From: Affinibrenneria salicis
GTDB taxonomy: Bacteria > Pseudomonadota > Gammaproteobacteria > Enterobacterales > Enterobacteriaceae
Length of the DNA: 64,000 bases
Assembly (NCBI RefSeq): GCF_008710095.1
Contig: NZ_VYKJ01000011.1
Location: forward strand, 62,001-126,000
Direction: 5' to 3'
In this document: in pieces, positions 56,694 to 64,000 of the stretch
Position numbering within the stretch: position 1 is the first letter of the stretch
How the letters are laid out: each line of letters begins with the position of its first letter
Notes under the pieces: generated by a model
The model's database searches: none
What the model was told of the DNA's origin: nothing
What the model saw: the letters and a program-made list of their open reading frames with translations, nothing else
Translations under genes and position numbers: made by a program

Positions 56694-57412
56694 AACCTTA
56701 CCGTTATCAGACACAACTGCCGGCCGGCTCGCACTGGTCGTTCCGCCTGTCGCGGGGCACCGCGCTGCGCCTGACCGACGTCAGCGGCGGCGCCAACGTC
56801 GGTATGCTGTTGTATAACCCGGAGAACCTGCTGGAACGCTATAACGCGCCGGACACGCTCAAATGCCAGCACACCTTCCGCCTGACCGCCGGACACTGCC
56901 TCTATTCGGATATGGGGAGGATTTTTTGCGGCATCGAGGAGGACAGTTTCGGCTGGCACGAAACGGTATGCGGCGCGGCCGGCGCCGAGCGGGTGGCGCA
57001 GCAGTTTGGCGAACTCGACTACCAGCAGGCCCGTAATCAGCGCCACCAGAACGGCCGGGACAGTTTTCTCACTGAACTGGCTAAATATGGTCTGGGTAAA
57101 CGCGACCTGGCCGCCTGCGTCAACTTTTTCGCCCGCGTCAGCGCCGATGAAAACGGCCGGCTGGCGCTTGAACGGCAGGGCGCCGCCGGCGCCAGCGTTA
57201 CGCTGCGTTTCGCGCTCGATACGCTGGTCGTGCTGCACACCTGCCCGCATCCGCTGGCGCAGGAAGGCGAATATCCACGCGGACCGGTCGATATTCAGCT
57301 GCTGGCGGACAGCGCCCCGCTGCCGGATATCTGTCTGACGCGGCCGGAAAACCGCCGCGGGCTGACCAATAACCAGCTTTACTATCTTGCCGAACAACCA
57401 CAAGGAGTCTGA
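56690..57412 (+). CDS. DUF1989 protein, carboxyguanidine deiminase subunit (UAAP2 type)
   Basis: The 240-residue protein belongs to the urea-carboxylase-associated DUF1989 family: [80 protein letters not shown]. In Pseudomonas the two DUF1989 proteins (CgdA and CgdB) together deiminate carboxyguanidine to allophanate. The conserved Cys and His residues are present. Overlaps the ATPase stop by 4 nt and precedes its partner by 2 nt. Confidence 0.85.
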   Translation: MKPYRYQTQLPAGSHWSFRLSRGTALRLTDVSGGANVGMLLYNPENLLERYNAPDTLKCQHTFRLTAGHCLYSDMGRIFCGIEEDSFGWHETVCGAAGAERVAQQFGELDYQQARNQRHQNGRDSFLTELAKYGLGKRDLAACVNFFARVSADENGRLALERQGAAGASVTLRFALDTLVVLHTCPHPLAQEGEYPRGPVDIQLLADSAPLPDICLTRPENRRGLTNNQLYYLAEQPQGV

Positions 57413-57414
57413 TC

Positions 57415-58050
57415 ATGATGCAGCTTAGCACGCGCGATCCTCAGCAGGCCGGCTATCGTCAAACGATCGGCGCCGGCGATTACTGGCTGCGGCGCATCGG
57501 GCAGGGCCAGACCTTGCGCATTACCGATCTGGCGGGCAACCAGGCCGCCGATACGCTGTTTTTCAACGCCGACGATACCGCCGAGCGCTACAGCGTGATG
57601 GAAACGCTGCGCGGCCAGCGCAACCTCTACCTGACCACCGGCAGCATTCTGCGCTCAAGCGAAGACCGGCCGATGCTGACCATCGTGGCCGATACCTGCG
57701 GGCGCCACGATACGCTGGGCGGCGCCTGCGCCAGCGAAAGCAATACCGTGCGTTACGATCTGGAGACGCGCCACATGCACGCCTGTCGCGATAGTTGGAT
57801 GCTGGCGCTGGCCAGCCACCCGCAGTACGGTCTGACCCGGCGCGATATCACCCATAACATTAACTTTTTTATGAATGTGCCGGTCACGCCGGACGGCGAG
57901 CTGACCTTCGCCGACGGCATCTCCGCGCCGGGAAAATACGTGGAGCTGGAGGCGCATATGAATCTGCTGGTGCTGATTTCCAACTGCCCGCAGTTGAATA
58001 ACCCCTGCAACGGCTATGACCCAACGCCGATCGACGTCGCCGTCTGGTAA
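57415..58050 (+). CDS. DUF1989 protein, carboxyguanidine deiminase subunit (UAAP1 type)
   Basis: The 211-residue second DUF1989 subunit shows [81 protein letters not shown] and [30 protein letters not shown]. It is expected to form a heteromeric zinc enzyme with the preceding gene product. Two tandem ATGs at 57415 and 57418 are possible. The gap to the carboxylase gene is 80 bp. Confidence 0.86.
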   Translation: MMQLSTRDPQQAGYRQTIGAGDYWLRRIGQGQTLRITDLAGNQAADTLFFNADDTAERYSVMETLRGQRNLYLTTGSILRSSEDRPMLTIVADTCGRHDTLGGACASESNTVRYDLETRHMHACRDSWMLALASHPQYGLTRRDITHNINFFMNVPVTPDGELTFADGISAPGKYVELEAHMNLLVLISNCPQLNNPCNGYDPTPIDVAVW

Positions 58051-58130
58051 CGTCCCCGCGCGGCGGGACGGCCCGCCGGATGCGCTGCGTATTATCCGCA
58101 GGACGACCTGCGCCACCATGAGAAAAAGTC

Positions 58131-61100
58131 ATGTTTGAACGCGTACTGATTGCTAACCGTGGCGCAATCGCCGTGCGTATCATCCGCACCCTGAAGCAGA
58201 TGGGCATCCGCGCGATTGCGGTCTATGCCGAGGCCGATCGCCATTCTCTGCACGTTCGTCTGGCGGACGAGGCCTGTAGTCTGGGCGAAGGAAACGTGCG
58301 CGCCACCTATCTCGATCAGGAAAAATTACTGCATATCGCCCGGCGCAGCGGTGCGCAGGCGGTACATCCCGGCTACGGCTTCCTCAGCGAAAACGCCGAA
58401 TTCGTCACCCGCTGCCTACAGGCCGGCATAGTCTTCCTCGGCCCGACCGTCGAACAGATGGCGGCATTCGGCCTCAAACACCGCGCCCGCGCGCTGGCGC
58501 AGGAAAATCAGGTGCCGCTGCTGCCGGGAAGCGGGTTGCTGACCGACCTGGAGCAGGCCGAACGCGAAGCGCGGCGCATTGGCTTCCCGCTGATGCTGAA
58601 AAGCACCGCCGGCGGCGGCGGCATCGGCATGCAGCGCTGCGACGACGCAGAGTCGCTGCGTGCGGCCTTTAGCCGCGTCAAACGGCTGGCCGGCAATAAT
58701 TTCGCCGATGACGGAGTATTTTTAGAAAAGTTCATCACCCGCGCCCGCCATATCGAGGTGCAAATTTTTGGCGACGGCGTCGGCAACGTCATCGCGCTGG
58801 GCGAACGCGATTGCTCCGCCCAGCGGCGCAATCAGAAGGTGCTCGAAGAGACGCCGGCGCCAGGGCTGAGCGACGACGTTCGCATGGCGCTGCAACGCAC
58901 CGCCATCCGCCTCGCTCAGGCGGTCAACTACCGCAGCGCCGGCACTGTGGAGTTTGTCTATGACGACAGCGCGCGACAATTTTACTTCCTGGAAGTGAAT
59001 ACCCGCCTGCAGGTAGAGCACGGCGTCACGGAAATGGCGTACGGCGTCGATATCGTGCGCTGGATGGTCGAACTGGGCGCCGGCTGCCTGCCCGCGCTGA
59101 CGTCGTTAAATTGCGCGCCGCGGGGTCACGCCATTCAGGTGCGTCTGTATGCCGAAGATGCGGCGAAACAGTTTCAGCCCTGCGCCGGCCTGCTCAGCCA
59201 GGTTGTCTTCCCGCAACAGGCGCCGTATGCCGCCCTGCGCATCGACAGCTGGGTCGACGGCGGCTGCGAGGTGTCGCCGTTTTATGACCCGATGCTGGCC
59301 AAAGTCATCGTTCACGCCGCCACGCGCGATGCCGCGCTGCGGGCGCTGAGCGGCGTGCTGGACGGCACCACGCTGTACGGCATCGAAACCAATCTGCCCT
59401 GGCTGCGCCACCTGCTGCATCAGCCCGCCGTGCGGGACGGCCGCGTGCTCACCGCTACGCTGGGCGACGTTCGCTATCGACCCGCCACGCTGGACGTATT
59501 GAGCGGCGGCACGCTCACCACGCTCCAGGACGCGCCGGGCCGCATCGGCTACTGGCATGTCGGCGTGCCGCCGTCCGGCCCTTACGACAGCCTCGCCTTT
59601 CGCCTCGGCAATCAATTGCTGGGCAACGACGAACGCTGCGCCGGGCTGGAGATCACGCTGCGTGGCCCGACGCTGCGTTTTAATCGCGACTGCGCGTTGG
59701 TGCTAGCCGGCGCGCCTATCGACGCCACGCTCGACGACCGGTCGCTGCCCCACTGGCGGGTGGTTAACGCCCGGGCCGGCCAGACGCTGGTGCTGGGGGA
59801 CGTGGCGCAGGCAGGCTGCCGCAGCTACCTGCTGCTGGCCGGCGGGATTGACTGCCCCGCCTATCTGGGCAGCCGCAGCACCTTCACGCTCGGCCGTTTC
59901 GGCGGCCACGCCGGGCGCCAGGTGCGCGCCGGCGACGTTCTGCACCTGGCGGCGGCCGGCCAGTTGGCCGAGCGCTCGCTGCCGGCCGGCCTTTACCCGC
60001 CGCTGTCGAATGAATGGCGGCTGCGAGTGATCTATGGCCCGCACGGCGCGCCGGAATTTTTCACCGACGAGGATATCGCAACCTTTTTCGCCGCCAGCTG
60101 GCGGGTGCACTATAATTCGAGCCGCACCGGTATCCGGCTGATTGGGCCGAAACCGCAGTGGGCGCGCGGCGACGGCGGCGAAGCCGGCATGCATCCTTCG
60201 AACATTCACGACAATGCCTACGCCTTCGGCACGGTGGACTTTACCGGCGATATGCCGGTAATCCTCGGACCGGACGGCCCCTCTCTGGGCGGGTTTGTCT
60301 GTCCGGCGACGGTGATTCAGGCGGATCGGTGGAAGCTGGGCCAGCTGCGCGCCGGCGACCAGATACGCTTCGTGCCCGTCACGCTGCAACAGGCCGACCA
60401 ACTGGCGCGCCAGCGCGAATGGACGATTGAAACGCTGACGCCCGCCGGGCTCAGGCCGCCGGCCGCCGCGCCTTCGCTGCCCGACCCGGTGTTGCTGCAT
60501 CAGCCGGCCCGGGCCGGCCGGCCGGCGCTCACCTGTCGCGCCGCCGGCGATCGCTTCCTGCTGGCGGAATACGGCGAACAAACGCTGGATATCGCGCTGC
60601 GTTTTCGCGTCCATGCGCTGATGCAGTGGCTGGAACAGCACCCGCTGGCCGGCATGCTGGAGCTGACGCCGGGTATCCGCTCGCTGCAGATTCATTTCGA
60701 TAGCCTGCTCTGCCCGCGCGATCGCCTGCTGGCGCACCTGCGGCAGGCGGACCAACGGCTGGGCGACCTGCGCGGCGCGGCGGTGCCTTCGCGCACCGTC
60801 TGGCTGCCGCTAAGCTGGGACGACGAGGCTTGCCGACAGGCGATCGCCCGCTACACGCAGTCGGTGCGGCCCGGCGCCCCCTGGTGTCCGAGCAATATCG
60901 AGTTTATCCGCCGCATCAACGGGCTGGCGTCGGCCCAACAGGTAAAAGAGATCGTATTCAGCGCCCGCTATCTGGTCATGGGGCTGGGCGATGTCTACCT
61001 CGGCGCGCCGGTCGCCACGCCGCTCGATCCGCGTCACCGTCTGGTCACCACCAAATATAATCCGGCCCGCACCTGGACCGCCGAAAACTCGGTCGGCATC

Positions 61101-61739
61101 GGCGGCGCTTATCTGTGCGTCTACGGCATGGAAGGTCCGGGCGGCTACCAGTTCGTTGGCCGAACGCTGCAAATGTGGAACCGCGATCGCCGCACCGACG
61201 CTTTTAGCCAGCCCTGGCTGCTGCGCTTCTTCGACCAGATCCGTTTTTATCCGGTCAGCGCCGCTGAGCTGCTGAGTATCCGCGAACGTTTCCCTTACGG
61301 CGATTACCCGCTGAAAACGCAGGAGGGACGCTTTAGCCTGGCGCAGTATCAGGCGCAGCTTGAGCAAGACAGCGCCGATATCGCGGCGTTCCAGCAGCGC
61401 CGGCAGCAGGCTTTCGACGATGAACTGGCGCGCTGGCGCGCGGAAGGACAGTTCACCTTTGACAGTAGCCTGGCCGATGAGAACGACGCGGACGAGCCCA
61501 TTCCCGACGGCTGCAGCGGCGTGGACAGTCTAGTGGCCGGCAGCCTGTGGCAGTGGCTGGTGCAGCCGGGCGATCGCATCAGCGCCGGGCAAACGGTAGG
61601 CATTCTGGAATCGATGAAGATGGAAATTCCGATCGTGGCGCCGGTCGGCGGCACCGTGCGTTCGCTGCAGCGTCAGCCCGGCGGACAGGTACAGGCCGGC
61701 CAGTTGCTGATGCTGATTGAAACCGATCGGGTCGACTAA
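58131..61739 (+). CDS. Guanidine carboxylase (urea carboxylase family)
   Basis: This 1202-residue biotin enzyme carboxylates its substrate with bicarbonate and ATP. Residues ~1-445 are biotin carboxylase (MFERVLIANRGAIAVRIIRTLKQMG, GGGGIGMQRC, the FLEVNTRLQVEH motif); ~455-1080 are the KipA/KipI-like carboxyltransferase region (TLQDAPGRIGYWHVGVPPSGPYDSLAFRLGNQLLG; YNSSRTGIRLIGPKPQWARGDGGEAGMHPSNIHDNAYAFGTVDFTGDMP); ~1135-1202 is the biotin carrier with ESMKME. Enzymes of this kind controlled by ykkC riboswitches prefer guanidine over urea. No allophanate hydrolase is fused or follows. Confidence 0.92.
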   Translation: MFERVLIANRGAIAVRIIRTLKQMGIRAIAVYAEADRHSLHVRLADEACSLGEGNVRATYLDQEKLLHIARRSGAQAVHPGYGFLSENAEFVTRCLQAGIVFLGPTVEQMAAFGLKHRARALAQENQVPLLPGSGLLTDLEQAEREARRIGFPLMLKSTAGGGGIGMQRCDDAESLRAAFSRVKRLAGNNFADDGVFLEKFITRARHIEVQIFGDGVGNVIALGERDCSAQRRNQKVLEETPAPGLSDDVRMALQRTAIRLAQAVNYRSAGTVEFVYDDSARQFYFLEVNTRLQVEHGVTEMAYGVDIVRWMVELGAGCLPALTSLNCAPRGHAIQVRLYAEDAAKQFQPCAGLLSQVVFPQQAPYAALRIDSWVDGGCEVSPFYDPMLAKVIVHAATRDAALRALSGVLDGTTLYGIETNLPWLRHLLHQPAVRDGRVLTATLGDVRYRPATLDVLSGGTLTTLQDAPGRIGYWHVGVPPSGPYDSLAFRLGNQLLGNDERCAGLEITLRGPTLRFNRDCALVLAGAPIDATLDDRSLPHWRVVNARAGQTLVLGDVAQAGCRSYLLLAGGIDCPAYLGSRSTFTLGRFGGHAGRQVRAGDVLHLAAAGQLAERSLPAGLYPPLSNEWRLRVIYGPHGAPEFFTDEDIATFFAASWRVHYNSSRTGIRLIGPKPQWARGDGGEAGMHPSNIHDNAYAFGTVDFTGDMPVILGPDGPSLGGFVCPATVIQADRWKLGQLRAGDQIRFVPVTLQQADQLARQREWTIETLTPAGLRPPAAAPSLPDPVLLHQPARAGRPALTCRAAGDRFLLAEYGEQTLDIALRFRVHALMQWLEQHPLAGMLELTPGIRSLQIHFDSLLCPRDRLLAHLRQADQRLGDLRGAAVPSRTVWLPLSWDDEACRQAIARYTQSVRPGAPWCPSNIEFIRRINGLASAQQVKEIVFSARYLVMGLGDVYLGAPVATPLDPRHRLVTTKYNPARTWTAENSVGIGGAYLCVYGMEGPGGYQFVGRTLQMWNRDRRTDAFSQPWLLRFFDQIRFYPVSAAELLSIRERFPYGDYPLKTQEGRFSLAQYQAQLEQDSADIAAFQQRRQQAFDDELARWRAEGQFTFDSSLADENDADEPIPDGCSGVDSLVAGSLWQWLVQPGDRISAGQTVGILESMKMEIPIVAPVGGTVRSLQRQPGGQVQAGQLLMLIETDRVD

Positions 61740-61807
61740 CCCGCAGGCGGCAAGGCACAACAGCGAGAAACCGGCAAAGCCGGTTCCTCGCGCTGATCTT
61801 CCCCCGG

Positions 61808-63145
61808 CTAATACAGCAGAGCCTCGGTCAACAGAATGAATAGCAGGCCCGAGACGGACAGCACCGTGGTTAAGACCGTCCAGGTGCCGAAGGTCTCCTT
61901 CATACTGAGGCCGAACGACTCCTTAATCATCCAGAAACCGGCGTCGTTAACGTGACAGGCGATGACGCTGCCGGCGCCGGTCGCCAGCACCATCAACGCC
62001 GGATCGACGGAAAATTGCGCCATCATCGGCACCACCAGTCCGGCGGTGGTCAGCGCCGCAACGGTGGCCGACCCCAGACAAATGCGCAGCACCGCAGCGA
62101 TCATCCAGGCAATCAGCAGCGGCGACAGCGCGGTATGGCTGAACAGCGTGGCGACATAATCGCCGACCCCGCCGTCGACGATCACCTGTTTGAACGCCCC
62201 GCCGCCGCCGATAATCAACAGCATCATCGCAATTTGAGCGATAGAGTCCGACAGCGTCTTACCAATCTGCGGCGCCGGAATGCGGCGCGCGACGCCCATG
62301 GTATACAGGGCGATAATCAGCGACAGCAGCATGGCGGTGCCGGGCGCGCCGATAAAGCCAATGACGTTTTTCAGCGGCGACTCGCCGGGCATCATTAACT
62401 CAAACAGCGTGGCCGCGCCCATAAAAATCACCGGCGACAGCGACGTCAGCATACTGACCAGAAAGCCCGGCGTATCCTCCAGCCGAAAGGTCTGGCCGCC
62501 GCCGAACACCGAGCTATCGACGGACTTTTGATATACCCCCGGCGCCACGCGGGCCAGAATACGGTTAAACAGCGGGCCGCAGACCAGCGTGGTGGGAATG
62601 CCGACCATAATGCCCAGCAGCAGCACGTGGCCGATATTCGCGCCGTAGGCCAGCGAAATGGCCGTCGGCGCCGGATGCGGCGGCAAAAAACCGTGCGTCA
62701 CGTTCAGCGCGGCGGCCATCGGGATGCCGAGATGCAGGAATGATACCTTCAGCTCTCTGGCGATGGCGTAAATAATCGGCAACAGCAGTACCAGCCCCAC
62801 TTCGAAAAACAGAGCGATGCCGACGATAAACGACGCCACCACCACGGCGATCTGCGTATTCTTTTCGCCGAAACGACGGATCAGCGTGATGGCGATGCGG
62901 TAACCGCCGCCGGCGTCCGAAACCAGCCGACCCAGCATGGCGCCGAAGCCAAAGACCAGCGCCAGATGACCCAGTTGCGCGCCGATGCCGCGTTCAATCG
63001 AACCGACAATATCCTTTAGCTCAATACCCAGCAGCATGGCCACCACAAAGGAAGTAATGACCAGCGAAACAAAGGTATTCAGCTTTATTCGCATAATAAG
63101 AATTAATAAAAGAATAACCCCGGCGGCTACAATCATAATTGGCAT
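61808..63145 (-). CDS. GntP-family gluconate/organic acid permease
   Basis: The 445-residue protein has about twelve or more hydrophobic segments and GntP family blocks: MPIMIVAAGVILLLILIMRIKLNTF at the start, GFGAMLGRLVSDAGGGYRIA, FFEVGLVLLLPIIY, NVTHGFLPPHPAPTAISLAYGANIG and ATGAGSVIACHVNDAGFWMIKESFGLS. It is closest in pattern to E. coli IdnT/GntP, so gluconate or a similar sugar acid is the likely substrate. The ATG at 63145 follows AAGGGG; a longer upstream frame lacks such a site. It is convergent with the guanidine carboxylase. Confidence 0.88.
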   Translation of the reverse strand: MPIMIVAAGVILLLILIMRIKLNTFVSLVITSFVVAMLLGIELKDIVGSIERGIGAQLGHLALVFGFGAMLGRLVSDAGGGYRIAITLIRRFGEKNTQIAVVVASFIVGIALFFEVGLVLLLPIIYAIARELKVSFLHLGIPMAAALNVTHGFLPPHPAPTAISLAYGANIGHVLLLGIMVGIPTTLVCGPLFNRILARVAPGVYQKSVDSSVFGGGQTFRLEDTPGFLVSMLTSLSPVIFMGAATLFELMMPGESPLKNVIGFIGAPGTAMLLSLIIALYTMGVARRIPAPQIGKTLSDSIAQIAMMLLIIGGGGAFKQVIVDGGVGDYVATLFSHTALSPLLIAWMIAAVLRICLGSATVAALTTAGLVVPMMAQFSVDPALMVLATGAGSVIACHVNDAGFWMIKESFGLSMKETFGTWTVLTTVLSVSGLLFILLTEALLY

Positions 63146-63199
63146 AACAAACCCCTTCTTATCAGAGATATATTGAAATAAAAAAATAACGGCGCCGTT

Positions 63200-63468
63200 A
63201 TACCCTTCAGACTTCAAGCCGCAGGTGCGTTGGTTTTGTTACTCGCTCATTCATGGGACTCGCCCTTGCAGGGCCGCCGCCAGCGGCGTTCAAACCTGCT
63301 CCCGGCCGAGTTGTCGCCCCCAGTTACTGACTGGTGTAATCCCCCGAGGATTAATGAGAGACATTCCGTCTCTCACCGAAAGTCAGCCGTTGTCTGGCGC
63401 GATCCGTTGCCGACGAATTTGTCGCTGCGTCACCGCCTTCCTGCAACTCGAGTTATTTTGGGTATATA
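63200..63468 (+). repeat. Long dispersed repeat, TATACCC-end family, copy 2
   Basis: This 269-bp copy pairs with 39271-39540. The ends TATACCC...TTCAAGCCGCAGG and CCTGCAACTCGAG...GGGTATA form an imperfect terminal inverted repeat. No coding capacity. Confidence 0.75.
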
Positions 63469-63679
63469 ATTTCTTCGACGATAAAGGTGGAATAAATAGC
63501 GCAGGTCAGCTGCCCGCAAAAATAATCCTTGCAGGCTGGCCGGCGCGCCATTGCGCTAACGTTAATACCCCTTCCTGTTTCAGGTTGCTGGCGCATTGAA
63601 TTCTTCGTAAACCACATTATTTTAAATACAGGTTCGGATATCTCGCCTCCGATGCCATATCTGATTATTTATTTTTTCG
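63469..63679. other. Stretch upstream of the GntP-family gene, after the repeat
   Basis: No gene or clear signal is seen. Confidence 0.35.
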
Positions 63680-63769
63680 TTAGCTTAAAAAGACGATAGT
63701 CAGTAAACAGAAAGCAATAAGCGTAATAAATCCGCCGAGCCAGCCGGCAATATCCACTATAAAATCCAT
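63680..63769 (-). CDS. Possible 29-residue single-pass membrane peptide
   Basis: The frame starts MDFIVDIAGWLGGF and ends in a hydrophobic run (TLIAFCLLTIVFLS), as small inner-membrane proteins do. There is no good ribosome site; the region just upstream is the left end of MITE copy C. I cannot link it to a known small protein, and chance is a real alternative. Confidence 0.3.
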   Translation of the reverse strand: MDFIVDIAGWLGGFITLIAFCLLTIVFLS

Positions 63770-63772
63770 AAA

Positions 63773-63877
63773 TAAATAGCTTCGCATAATAGCGCTACAC
63801 TTGCAGGATATGACATCCCACCAATACCGACCCCGCACGATGAGAAGCGGAGCATAAATATGCGAGGTTATTTATAC
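63773..63877. mobile_element. MITE-like element, copy C (degenerate)
   Basis: The left end TAAATAGCTTCGCATAATAG and GCGCTACAC match copies A and B; the right end (ATGCGAGGTTATTTATA) is a decayed version of ATGCGCGAAGCTATTTAG. The interior is largely deleted, leaving about 105 bp. Confidence 0.6.
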
Positions 63878-63886
63878 CGGCGCAGG

Positions 63887-64000
63887 CTAAACCATAAGAT
63901 AATCCAGCAGCCCGGTCGCGCTGGCCGTGGCCTTTCGCGTCACCCTGTCCATAGCCTGTAAACCGATCATCATAACTGGACCGTAAATTAAGAGGTCAAT
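63887..64000 (-). CDS. Possible 3' end of a gene running off the window
   Basis: The minus-strand frame is open from the window edge to a TAG at 63887-63889, giving 37 codons (YGPVMMIGLQAMDRVTRKATASATG...). I do not recognise it, and so short an open frame could be chance. Confidence 0.25.
   Translation of the reverse strand: MDLLIYGPVMMIGLQAMDRVTRKATASATGLLDYLMV

Noticed and set aside
59703..60755. 350-codon minus-strand open frame
   Set aside because: Antisense shadow inside the carboxylase gene, with no recognisable domain.

Overview
The window looks like the chromosome of a plant-associated enterobacterium, most probably of the Pectobacteriaceae (Dickeya/Brenneria/Pectobacterium relatives). 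Two things support this. The left end keeps the enterobacterial order rpmG-rpmB-radC-coaBC-dut-slmA-pyrE-rph-yicC. It also carries a complete beta-1,4-galactan (pectin side-chain) utilisation cluster of the Dickeya gan type. No rRNA, tRNA or CRISPR array was seen.

Layout. 1-7.8 kb: core housekeeping block (ribosomal proteins L33/L28, DNA-repair-associated RadC, CoA synthesis, dUTPase, SlmA, pyrimidine synthesis, RNase PH, two DUF202 membrane proteins, YicC). 7.8-14.5 kb: a small integrative island directly downstream of yicC. It is bounded by two 223-bp direct repeats and holds a P4-type tyrosine integrase, two near-identical XRE regulators, an Nlp/Ner-like regulator, about 1.25 kb of strongly folded non-coding DNA, and an AT-rich gene for a PIN-domain, coiled-coil, membrane-anchored protein that I read as a possible new defence or toxin effector. 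14.5-21.2 kb: transposase debris, a dicarboxylate transporter plus fumarase-superfamily lyase under a divergent GntR regulator, a MerR/TipA-like regulator and a LysR pseudogene. 21.2-32.8 kb: gan cluster (ganR, ganL, an orphan PTS EIIB, ganB, ganA, ganG, ganF, ganE, ganK): porin, endogalactanase, ABC importer and exogalactanase turn galactan into galactose.

32.8-53.4 kb: mixed genes. These include an MFS pump with its MerR regulator, a methyltransferase, a GNAT acetyltransferase, argG, a UspF-like protein, a DcrB-like lipoprotein, an isochorismatase fusion with an AraC/DJ-1 regulator, wecH, a DUF305 protein behind a CueR-type promoter, aldB, fdhD, sodA, a chemoreceptor, yiiM, yibL and yiaF. 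Two paralogous small-RNA-like genes, each about 87 nt with its own terminator, lie 3.3 kb apart near argG.

53.6-61.7 kb: a guanidine-degradation operon. A sigma54-type promoter with upstream NtrC-like sites precedes a guanidine-I riboswitch, an ABC importer, two DUF1989 proteins (carboxyguanidine deiminase subunits) and a urea-carboxylase-family guanidine carboxylase. No allophanate hydrolase lies beside it. The window ends with a GntP-family permease and repeat-rich DNA. Two dispersed repeat families occur: a MITE-like element of about 168 bp with 14-bp terminal inverted repeats, and a longer element of about 185-270 bp with TATACCC ends.
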